A stretch of DNA of 37,500 bases, from contig NC_090170.1 of NCBI RefSeq assembly GCF_017916325.1, positions 1,490,001 to 1,527,500 on the forward strand, written 5' to 3'. How positions within the stretch are numbered: position 1 is the first letter of the stretch; each line of letters begins with the position of its first letter. This DNA comes from Leishmania martiniquensis (lineage: Eukaryota; Euglenozoa; Kinetoplastea; Trypanosomatida; Trypanosomatidae). A program made the translations under genes and the position numbers. Shown here in pieces: positions 26,168 through 35,300 of the stretch. The notes beneath the pieces were generated by a model. The model saw nothing but the letters and a program-made list of their open reading frames with translations, was not told the origin of the DNA and ran no database searches.

Positions 26168-27163
26168 CGGCATCTGCGCCATGCTGTCTCCCCTTCAGTG
26201 CCGGAACTGAATGTAAAACAAACGGCTGCCGAGCTTCAGGACAGGAGCGCGATACTGCTTCGCTGTGCGAAACGGTGGGAAGCGCAAGAGCGACGATACG
26301 AAGTTTGATGCCCAGTCAGACTCAGAAAAGAAAACAGCAGAACTGTTGCCGATCTCGGCGATGGATGAATGTTTGTGGATGTACATTTTCCTCGTTTCAA
26401 GCCATATGTTTTTTCCTGCGTTGCGCCTGTTCTCTAGGACGACAGCATGCCTGTCAGCTTTGAAGAAACGAATAGAAAGGGGTTTGCCCAGAGAGCTCGC
26501 ATCCAAGTGGTCCTCCACTTCGGCTTGCGGACGCCCCTGACTCTGTAGTGCCGCGTTCTCTTCAGCGTGCCGTCACATTTGCCATGCCGAAGGAACGCAA
26601 CTCGGAGACACCCTGTCCAGGTTGACTCGGTGTTTGACTCATTTGTCGACCATTATGTAACTGCCAATGCAGTTTCACTCGCTGCCTGTATTCTGCGGGA
26701 CTTGTCCTCAGCCAATGCCTACCGGTAGGATCTCTCGTGGGTGCGTTGCGCTCTCTTCGTGAAGACGACTTTCCGCTCTATTATCCCTCCACCCTCTACC
26801 TTTGCCTTCGTTTCCTTCTGGCCCTGCTTCTTTTTCCTCTTCAGAGTGCGTAGGAGCGCATTTAGATTGCTACGCTCCGTCCTTTTTTTCCCGACCCTTT
26901 TGCCGCTCGAGAGGCTGAAAAAAAAGCGTAGCGGACTCGTTGTGATTTCCCTCTCAAAGCGGAGCGTTGCTCAAAGTCATCAACCGTTGCGTTTGTACAT
27001 AGCTTAGGTGTGGGTCTTTTTTTCTCCCTTTCTTCTGTTGTGTATGCTTGTCGTAGGTGCTTCTTACGTGGGCCAGCTATGCTATTTGGTGGAGAGTTGA
27101 CGGACACAGCTTCGCTTTTCTTTGTTCCACACTAGCGTTTTTTCTCTTGTTAGAAGCGCCCCA
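26168..27163. other. Intergenic spacer (UTRs)
   Basis: This 1.0 kb holds the 3' UTR of the SHIPPO gene and the 5' UTR of UNC50. A 107-codon minus-strand frame (26195-26518) and an overlapping plus-strand frame starting from GTG (26265-26540) have ordinary-looking composition but no known features, and neither is accepted. Splice signals near the right end are listed separately. Confidence 0.5.
27014..27153 (+). promoter_or_regulatory. Polypyrimidine tracts and AG acceptors for UNC50
   Basis: A tract at about 27014-27040 (TCTTTTTTTCTCCCTTTCTT) leads to AG at 27055-27056. A second tract at about 27112-27130 has AG at 27134-27135, and a third, 27137-27150, has AG at 27152-27153. Any of them would give a short 5' UTR before the ATG at 27164. 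Confidence 0.45.
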
Positions 27164-27934
27164 ATGCTCTCGCAGTGCACGTTTGTGATGTCGCGGTGGA
27201 CATCGGGCTTACCCCCGTTTGTGCGGCGCGCCGTGCAGGTGGATCAGATGGAGATGGACTCGGCTCTCTCTCAGATGTATTCCCTGTGCCTCAACCCCTC
27301 CCTGGTGAGCAAAATGAGCCGGGCTCGGAAGATGACGAAGGGCCACTACTACCGTGATGACCCTGCGTTTCTCATGCTGCAGCTCGTCTTCATCGCTGTC
27401 GTCTCGGTTGCGCAGTGGCTGCTCTTGGGTATGAGGAGGTCTCTGATAAGCACTCTGCTCACCGCTGTCGCATGGTATGTGCTGAGCGGATTGGTCATGG
27501 CATGTATATGGCGTGCGGTAGCTGTCATCTACCTCTCCCCATCTTCGGCATCTACGCAGGCCGGTGTTTCGGCGGAGGCCACCTCAACCCTCGGCGTCGA
27601 CTCCGTTGTGGACTACCTGCGTCCCGACCTCGACTGGCGCTACGCCTTTGATGTTCACTGCAACGGCTACTTTACATTCTTCATGTGGACAGAGGTGATC
27701 GCCTACTTTCTCGCACCCATCATGAAGGTGCCATGGGTGAGCAACGCTCTTGTCGCAATTGGAGCCACGACGTACCTGTACAGTGTCTTCTTGGGCTACC
27801 TGGAGATCCCCTCGCTGTCATATCAACAACGTCTGCTCTATCCTGTGCTGCTTGTGGGGGTATTATTCTTTCTGTGTAGCATCTCCAATGTTAACGTCGG
27901 GCTAGCGCTGTGGCTGCAGCGATGCACCGAATAA
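27164..27934 (+). CDS. UNC50: UNC-50 family Golgi membrane protein
   Basis: The 256-residue length agrees with animal and yeast UNC50/GMH1 (about 260-275). Family blocks appear in order: QMYSLCLNPSLVSKMSRARK at about 38-57, YYRDDPAFLMLQLVFIAVVS at about 62-81, DLDWRYAFDVHCNGYFTFFM at about 155-174, and TTYLYSVFLGYLEIPSLSYQ at about 202-221. There are five likely membrane segments (about 67-89, 96-124, 168-187, 193-212 and 224-240). UNC50 proteins sit in early Golgi membranes and are needed for traffic of certain receptors and for ARF-GEF recruitment. The opening continues to a TTG at 27122, but the first ATG is 27164; a second ATG at 27188 is also possible. The stop is TAA ending at 27934. 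Confidence 0.93.
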   Translation: MLSQCTFVMSRWTSGLPPFVRRAVQVDQMEMDSALSQMYSLCLNPSLVSKMSRARKMTKGHYYRDDPAFLMLQLVFIAVVSVAQWLLLGMRRSLISTLLTAVAWYVLSGLVMACIWRAVAVIYLSPSSASTQAGVSAEATSTLGVDSVVDYLRPDLDWRYAFDVHCNGYFTFFMWTEVIAYFLAPIMKVPWVSNALVAIGATTYLYSVFLGYLEIPSLSYQQRLLYPVLLVGVLFFLCSISNVNVGLALWLQRCTE

Positions 27935-28933
27935 AAGCGCAAGCGTACGCAATCTGTGTGATCGACGATTAGAGACCTGACAGCGTCTGTTTTTCCCTTT
28001 TCTGCTGGGTGAGCCTCATGACGTGGTCTTGTAGAGACTCAAGCCCTGCACAATAGCCGCTAAAGAATGCGGACCAATGCTCTTGTCACAGTTTCGAAGA
28101 AAAAGAAAGGAATAATCGGGTCGCGTCGAGGGCTTTTTCGCTACTGGGAGCAAGGTAGATGCACGCATGCGTCTACGAAGAGAAATGGGTAAAAAAGGCC
28201 CGGCGGTGCTTCTACGTCCCCTTGGTGATCCCGTGCGTGCTGACCTGTCTCCCCTTTCCCCCCTTTTTCGGGCCAGCCGTTCATGCTGCCGTTCCCGCAG
28301 CTTTGGCGCGATGCCGGGCCCTGCAGGCGGCTCTTTGTCGGCGAACACCATTCCATCCTTTTTCTGTCCCTTTCTATTCCTATCTGCTTGGCCACCCTGC
28401 CGCCTTTGCTTCGGCCATCTGGGTGCTCTCAACTCTTTTGATGACGTATGTGTCTCTTTAAGCGCACGCACGGCAACAGAAGCTCCCCACTTTTCATCCT
28501 TCTTCTGTCCTGTGCCCCACGCCGGCGCCTCCCTTCCCCTCTCCCTCCCCGCTCCTGCTTCGCACTTGGCGGGCTTTTAACGAGGTCTTGGGAGCGAAAC
28601 GGGGAGGACAGCGCACAGAAAAGGAGGGAAGGGGGCATCCTAAGGTAGCCGTTGATACCTTGTGCGCGACAGAGGGCAAGAAACGCACGCACCTACGTTC
28701 ACACGCAGCGGCCTCGCACACTAGCATTCAACTCCAGCGCTTTCCTCCACAACCACTTCAGAGGAGACTGGAAGGGGGAGGGGAGGCAGCCGCGTCCTTT
28801 CGAATTGAGGGCTGAAGAAAAAACGCTTGGTGCCCTGATCGAATGCGATCAGTGTTCGCTGCTGTGCCAGTCTCATCAAGTCCTCCATCTTCAGCGTCGC
28901 GACTCCACTTTGACTTCTTGCACGGGGGGCCTG
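27935..28933. other. Intergenic spacer (UTRs)
   Basis: This 1.0 kb holds the 3' UTR of UNC50 and the 5' UTR of the 604-residue mitochondrial gene. A pyrimidine-rich stretch covers about 28492-28580 (CTCCCTCCCCGCTCCTGCTT), with AG at about 28582-28583 as a likely acceptor. Small frames in this stretch are proline-, serine- and arginine-rich readings of that tract and are not supported. Confidence 0.55.
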
Positions 28934-30748
28934 ATGCTTCGGCGCACCTTCTTTGCGAGGCGCTACCCTTTCAACAAGCGCGGCCCCCGTGAGCGCAAGT
29001 CGTGGAAGCACCATGTCCTGACAGAGCCGCCAAAACCGGTAGAATGGCGTGACCCAAAGGTGTGGACAAAGGACTTGAGCCAGATGAAGTCGTTTGACGC
29101 GCCTCAGTGGGACCTGTGGCTTAATCGCGCCAGGTCGCAAGACATGGACGAAGCACTGCAGCCATTCATGGATATGCCACAGTCTCTCAAAGACCGTCGG
29201 TACGATATTCCCTGGTGGGCGAACCCGTTTGGTGCGTGGTACCTGCAAAATGTGCTCTCGGTGGAGCTAATGAAGCTGCCCGGTAGAAGTAATGCCGAGA
29301 AGATTGCCATCTATCGTGGGCGCAAGCACCCCGCCACGTGGGACAAGTCGAAGAAAGGACTCATGGACGACGAGGTGCTGCTGAAGCAAATCATCAAGGA
29401 GCGCTGGCGCACCCTCGAGTTCGGTGACCGAGACGCCGGTTACCCGTGCACGTTCAGCGACTACATCCAGTTCTTGAACGAATGGTTTAAGTCGTTAGAT
29501 GAGGAGGGACTGCAGCGGTTACGGGAGCATTTTGACCGCAGAATTCGCCCTCTTCTTGCCGTGATGACTCATGTGGATCTTATGTGGCTCGAGGCGCTCA
29601 CGCAGAACTCCGTGCAGAACAAGGAGCAAGTGGAGCGCCGCATCGGCTTTCAGACGTCTTTGGGCACACCTGAGTTCTTCGACATGTCAAAAAGACTTCG
29701 ATACGAGATCAATGAGGACTACAAGGTGCGCGATGAACTAGGACCGGAGCTGTTTGCGCTGTGGAGCAAGGCCCCGGAACGTTGGCCGCCCGAGCGATTG
29801 TCGAAGATGTACGGTCTTGACTTCACCCTTGTTCGGAAGATCCTCGTCTGGCACCATTTCAAGGCGTGCTATGACGCCTGCGTAGAGCCAGACTGGACTT
29901 TACCGAAGCGCCTCTTTGCGCTTGAGTGGATTCGAGATGTGAGGGCTCGCAAGCAAGGCCTCTTCTATGGCAAACTGCGCTTTGCGGAGCAGAAGATCAC
30001 GTTTTACAGTGATAAGTTCCTCTTCCGGGACCTCGTCAACCGCCGTGAGGCGAGCTACGCGAATGTATGGGAGATGGACGACCCGTATCGCTTTCTGCAA
30101 ACAGAGCAGGACTACGAGGATTACTGGGGCGATAACTACGATGTGTATCGGCGCATGTTTCCCGAGATGATTGGTAAGACTGGCGAGCCGGTGCAGCAGT
30201 ACAGTCAGATGCCTGTGTGGGCAGGGCCGCACCGCGACCATGCGAACAAATCTGAGCACAACTGGATGTTTGCTGAAATCGGCGTGAATGTCGGCCACGA
30301 GCCGCTGAAGAAGCTGGAGCTGGACCCGACGAACGAAAAAAGGCGGCGCTTTGTCATTCGCCAGCCCGACGGCTCACTTCGGTCGGCAAAAATGTCCGAG
30401 ATGCGGGCGTGGTACTGGAAGGAGGAGTGGGCGGACTTCCGCTTTTGGGCTCCTCACATGGAGTGGGGAGTCGAGAACACGCCGTCCATGGAGCAGTACC
30501 AGGAGCACGTACCCGACACACCCGACGCGGACTATCGCAAGCAGCGTCGCATTCAGTCCCGTCCTGTGAAGTGGTTTTACGAGAGCCACTATACCCGCAG
30601 CGGCAACTTTGCTGGATTTCAGCCGCTGCGGTTCATGCAACGCGGCACCCAACGTGAGGTGCGGTGGCCTGACGTCATCAATGCTGCTGTGCAGATCGAG
30701 AAGAGCAAGCCGAGCTCCTACGTGTTCAAGGCAATCCCAGAAATGTAA
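28934..30748 (+). CDS. Large mitochondrial protein, possibly a mitoribosomal small-subunit component
   Basis: The 604-residue product begins MLRRTFFARRYPFNKRGPRE, a strongly basic start typical of mitochondrial import. It is rich in Trp, Arg and Lys and has motifs such as WRDPKVWTKDLSQMKSFD. A segment at about residues 287-303 (RLSKMYGLDFTLVRKILVW) follows the pattern L-S-x-x-Y-G-L-x-x-x-x-V-x-x-I-L, which I associate with mitoribosomal proteins of the mS35/Rsm24 (EMR) type; this is weak evidence. Many trypanosomatid mitoribosomal or assembly proteins are large, lineage-specific and Trp/Arg-rich like this one. No catalytic motif is visible. The in-frame opening reaches a TTG at 28652, but the first ATG is 28934; a short upstream ATG frame begins at about 28844. 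The stop is TAA ending at 30748. Codon use is GC-rich, as in PRP8. Confidence 0.8.
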   Translation: MLRRTFFARRYPFNKRGPRERKSWKHHVLTEPPKPVEWRDPKVWTKDLSQMKSFDAPQWDLWLNRARSQDMDEALQPFMDMPQSLKDRRYDIPWWANPFGAWYLQNVLSVELMKLPGRSNAEKIAIYRGRKHPATWDKSKKGLMDDEVLLKQIIKERWRTLEFGDRDAGYPCTFSDYIQFLNEWFKSLDEEGLQRLREHFDRRIRPLLAVMTHVDLMWLEALTQNSVQNKEQVERRIGFQTSLGTPEFFDMSKRLRYEINEDYKVRDELGPELFALWSKAPERWPPERLSKMYGLDFTLVRKILVWHHFKACYDACVEPDWTLPKRLFALEWIRDVRARKQGLFYGKLRFAEQKITFYSDKFLFRDLVNRREASYANVWEMDDPYRFLQTEQDYEDYWGDNYDVYRRMFPEMIGKTGEPVQQYSQMPVWAGPHRDHANKSEHNWMFAEIGVNVGHEPLKKLELDPTNEKRRRFVIRQPDGSLRSAKMSEMRAWYWKEEWADFRFWAPHMEWGVENTPSMEQYQEHVPDTPDADYRKQRRIQSRPVKWFYESHYTRSGNFAGFQPLRFMQRGTQREVRWPDVINAAVQIEKSKPSSYVFKAIPEM

Positions 30749-30954
30749 GTGCTATGGATAATAAGTTGGCCTGCACGCATTCAAGTCTACAATGTTCTCC
30801 CCCTCCTCACGCGTTGCCGCTCCCTTGTTTGTCCATTTCGTTTGGCTCGATGCCGGGTCCCGCTGCTCAGCAAAGAGAAGAGGGAAGGCAAGACGGCTGG
30901 AGGAGGAAGCGAGGGGCTGCATGCACAGACTTGTTCTCTCTGCGCACAGCATAT

Positions 30955-30979
30955 CTGTGTGCGTGTGTGTGTGTGTGTG
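30955..30979. repeat. GT microsatellite
   Basis: A run of about ten GT units interrupted by one GC, located in the presumed 3' UTR of the 604-residue mitochondrial gene. Confidence 0.75.
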
Positions 30980-32179
30980 GCAGCGCATTCTGTTTCTCGC
31001 TGCGCCACGCTGCTGCTCCTTAGTTTCCTACTGTGAAGGTGGCTGCGGTGACGTACCGCTCCTTTTCTGTTATCAATTAGGTGGTGGCGCTGCTCTTGGG
31101 TAGCAGCGGGCCGGGATGGGGGTGGGGAGGGCCCAGGAAGATGGTGGGTAATCACAATGATGCAGATATGTGTTTTTTTTCCGCTTTGTGTGCTTCTTCT
31201 CGCTCGCACATTAAGTAGAGAGTGAGGGATAGTAGACGCATACCACGGGCTCATGCATGCGTGTGCATGCATATGTCCATGTGTGTGCTTCGATGCACCG
31301 AAGGAAGAAGGACCGACCGAGAGTACCAACGGAAATGGTCGTTGCACATGTACAGAGCATGCTGGCGTGGGGATAGCCGGCTCGACATTGCTCAAATCGA
31401 GAGGCGACGGCGCAACGGTTGCTCTAGCTCTCTGGCCGCCAGCACGGTAGCGTAACATCGATAACGTGAGTTCAAAGGAAAAGGCGATCATTTTGCTCTG
31501 ACGGTATGCGTCGAGTTGCCTCTCCGCGATCTTGTTGCAAGAGGTGCTTCCCGAGTCGAAAGCAAGTCGGGTAGCCTGACCACGCCAGGTGAAGGTGGCC
31601 CTATGAGCCGAGAGGATGGGAATGGCCACACAGAAAGGATCATCACGTTCCTTCTCGTTTTAAACTGGTGCGCTGCCCCTCCCACGGCAGCAAAATCGTG
31701 AGGACGGCCACTGGTTCGCCATCACGCGATCTTAGCCCCCTCTCGCTCGCAACGCTCTCCATGTAAATGAGCCACCTCCCCTTCAACGCTGAACAGCTCT
31801 CCTTTTTAAATCATCCCTTTCTTTTCGCATGCCATCTCTCGCCCTCCCCCCTCCCCTCCCGTATGGCTGTTCATTACCTGATGACGTTTAGCTGCGTACC
31901 TAGCCGTTTGCCGTGCATTGGTCTCCCCTCCCCTCACATACAATAACCACAAAAAAAGAAGGGGGGGCACTACCCAGCGAAAACGGCGCGCCGCGCTGCG
32001 AAGCAGGAAAAAGGTGTAGGAAGAAGTGCTACGATTGGCTGCTTTGGCTCGAAGCACTGGGCTAGACGAGGGGGCAGACGGAAGGGTGTGCCATGCGAAA
32101 GAAGGCCCTCGTAATTTCCTGGGAACGTAAACTGTGTGTCTCGAGAAGGGGAAAAGTCAAGTGTGGCAGGCTGCACCTA

Positions 32180-32290
32180 ACGGTGTGTGACGCACTCTCC
32201 CCACTGCGCGTTTCGCCATTGCGGGCCGCTCTCCCTTACTGTGTCTGCACACTCATTTGGTGCTGTTGTCCTGCGGCGAGGACAGCAGAG
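32180..32290 (+). promoter_or_regulatory. Predicted trans-splice acceptor for PRP8
   Basis: Pyrimidine-rich sequence at about 32190-32273 (for example GCTCTCCCTTACTGTGTCTG) is followed by AG at 32279-32280 and further AGs at 32284-32285, 32287-32288 and 32289-32290. The ATG of PRP8 lies 15-25 bases beyond. Confidence 0.45.
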
Positions 32291-32304
32291 TATCGTTGGA
32301 GACG

Positions 32305-35300
32305 ATGAGCGCGTCCGTCCCTCCTGGGTTTGAGGAGGATGACAACTTTGGCGATGCCGATCCCGCCCTGCTCGCGGAGATGGAGGAGGAGGAGCAGAGG
32401 GAGTCGAGGAAGCAGCAGATCCTTTCATGGCAGCGCATGAACACGGAGCGGTACGGCTTCCGCTCCGCGTACCGGGCGGCAGTGGAGGAAAAAGACTTGA
32501 TGCCGCCAGAGTTCATCCGGAAGGTGGTGAAGGACAATGGCGACCTTGGCGGAAAGCGCTTCAAGTCGGAGCGCAAGCTGTGCGTGGGCATGCTGCCCTA
32601 CATTCCACTGGCTCTGTTCAAGCTCCTAGAAAACATTCCCATGCCGTGGGAGGAGGCGCGCTACGTGACCGCAGTCTACCACGTCGGTGGCGTGCTTACC
32701 ATCGTGGACGACACCCCTACGGTGGCAGAGCCGCTCTATGTGTCGCAATGGGGCTCGATGTGGACAAAGATGCGCGCCAATAAGGTAGAGTTGCTACGAG
32801 AAGGTGGCGGCTTTCGCCGTGCGGTGCACAAGGGCGACGAAAACGAGCCGCCGCTTGACTTTGCCGATTACCTTATGGACCGTGTACCGCCGCCGCCGTT
32901 GCTTGATGATCTCGATGAGGAGGACAACGCTGGCATTGCAGCCTGGTTCTACGACCCTTTCCCGCATCTGGTGGCCCCAAACCAGATTCGTGGACCTCGA
33001 CGGCCAAATGGCTACTATTTCTCCCTTGACGTGATGGAGGCACTGTACCGCAATGCGTCGCCCATTCTACCAACGCTCGACGATCGCAACTACTTCTACC
33101 TGTGGGATCTCAAGTCATTCTACGCCGCCAAAGCGATGCACCTGTCCATCCCACGCGGACCTAAGTTCGAGGCCCCACCTGCTATCCGTGCGAAGCAGGA
33201 CGAGGACGACGACTGGACGGAGTTTAATGACCTGCGCCGCATGATCCATCGCGACAATCCGCGCAAGCCGCGTTTTACAATGCTGACGGAGCGGCAAATC
33301 GCCTTTCCGTTCTTGTATGGCTCGGTGGTAGACGGGGTCGAGCTGGCGCCGTATCACTACCCTCCTACCGTGCGCGTCGAGAACGACGACCCCCAGCTCC
33401 CGTGCTTCTCTTTCCACCCCTCACTGAATGCGATCAAGGCGGTGGAGAAAAATTACACCAATGTGCCGCGCTCGCAGGCTGTGCTGTGCTCCTCTACCTG
33501 GACTCGCGCGGGCGGCCAGCATCTCGAGGACGCCGAGGCCGTGCCGTTGGAGTTGCCGAACGATTTCGAGCCGTTTCTGGCAGCGCTTCCGCTGGAGCAG
33601 CCTAACACAAAGACAGGCCTCTCGCTGCTCTTTGCTCCGGCGCCCTACAACTCCTTCGAGGGTGGCATGAAGCGGCGTGTCGATGTGCCGCTGTGTGACA
33701 AGTGGTACCAGGACCCACCGGACCTTCTTACAACTGACGACCGCGATAAGATTCTGCGTAGCTACACTCAGTTGCTTAAGCATCATGTGAAGCGCTCCCT
33801 GCAGAACGCCGTGCGCCACCGGAATAGTTCAGCTGCGGCAGCTGAAGCGGCAGCGACAGCGGTCATGAGCGCGATGCAGGAGAAGCGGCGGCTGGAGAAG
33901 ATGGCGGCGATGCGGTACTTTTCGAAGACGCGCATGGAGTGGCTAGAAGCAGCGTTGCAGGTGATGCGGCAGGGTCACAACATGCTTGTGCAGCTCATCA
34001 ACATGAAGTGTCTGCCGTATGTGCACATCGACTACAACTTCGAGGCAAAGCCAACGCGCACCCTGACGACGAAGGAAATCAAAAAGAGTCGACTAGGCCC
34101 CGCGTTTCATATGGTCCGTGAGCTCCTCGGCTTCGTGAAGCGACTCGTTGACATGCATGTCATGTATCGCTTAGGGTCAATCGACGCGCTGCAGTTGGCG
34201 GACGCTACCCATTACCTCTTTTCGCATGTGGGCGTTCTTACTGGCGTGTACCGCTACAAGCTGCGCGCAATGCGGCAGATTAAGCGGAGTCGTGATCTCA
34301 AGCACATGCTGTACAGCAAGTTTAACGTTGGCGGCGTACCAAGTGGCCCTGGCAACGGCTTTTGGGGCCCGTCGTGGCGCGTGTGGGTCTTCTTCATGCG
34401 CGGCATGACCCCACTACTGCAGCGCTACCTGAGCAACCTGACAGATCGTGTCCTGCACGGCCGTGCGCAGAAGGGGAAGACTGCCGGAAAGAAAATCACG
34501 CGTCAGCGAGTCGAGCCAGACAAGGACGTGAATATCAAGGAGGCGTTCCGCCGAGAGCTGCGGGAGATGCTCCCGGACAACGTGAAGGGTTCTGTCATTG
34601 TGACGATGGATCAACACATGAATGAGGCGTTCCGGCACTGGCGCGCCGGGCTACCGTGGTGCGTCCCTGGGCTTGCGAAGCCGCTGGCGGACCTCGTCGG
34701 TAAGTACGTGAAACTGCGCTCGGAGGAGTACATTCGCACAACGCAGCTGCAGCGACGGCGTATTGCGGAGGGAGACACGGTCGACAAGCAGGCCTTCATG
34801 AAGAACCTAGGGCGTTTGACGCGGCTGAAGATCATGGATGAGCAGCGCCGCCAGCGGCAATACATGACAGGCGAGGACGCCGCCACGATCATGACGCCGG
34901 ATGAGGCGACCGAGGTCTACCGCATGATGGCGAACTGGCTAAACGACCGCGGTTTCAAGAAAATCTCTTTTCCAGACCCGTCCAAGACGGCGGAGCTCTC
35001 GTTGCTGCAGCTTTCCCTCAATAGACTGCGTGACCAGCACAACATCGCGAACCGGCTCACCGCGAATCAGCGCGAGGAGCAGGCTCGCATCGAGGAGTCT
35101 TTCAACGCGCCCCACGAGGCACTGTCCCGCATCGTAGACGCCCTTGCCCACCAGCGCCGCTTCAAGAACGTTGAGGTGGAGTACATGGATAATTTCTCCC
35201 ACCTGTACCCGCTCTACACCATTGTGCCGCAGGAGAAGATGATCGACTCCTTCCTCGACCAGTACCTCTGGTACAAGGCGATGAATGTGCAGCGTCTGTT

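Larger units (their letters stand above)
30749..32304. other. Intergenic spacer (UTRs)
   Basis: This 1.6 kb holds the 3' UTR of the mitochondrial gene and the 5' UTR of PRP8. A GT microsatellite sits at about 30955-30980. Pyrimidine-rich tracts occur at about 31795-31860 and 31918-31940. Small overlapping frames on both strands (up to 280 codons on the minus strand, crossing the GT repeat) are low-complexity and oriented against the cluster. No gene is supported. Confidence 0.55.

Noticed and set aside
26195..26540. 107-codon minus frame and 91-codon plus frame
   Set aside because: The plus frame begins at GTG and the minus frame opposes the cluster; neither shows a known feature. Orthologue conservation would be needed to revive them.
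28652..28933. N-terminal extension of the 604-residue mitochondrial protein
   Set aside because: The extension would begin at TTG and has no in-frame ATG before 28934; the ATG there begins a typical import sequence.
30787..31629. 280-codon minus-strand frame in the PRP8 upstream spacer
   Set aside because: It runs against the cluster direction, crosses a GT microsatellite and is His/Arg/Ser-rich with no motif.
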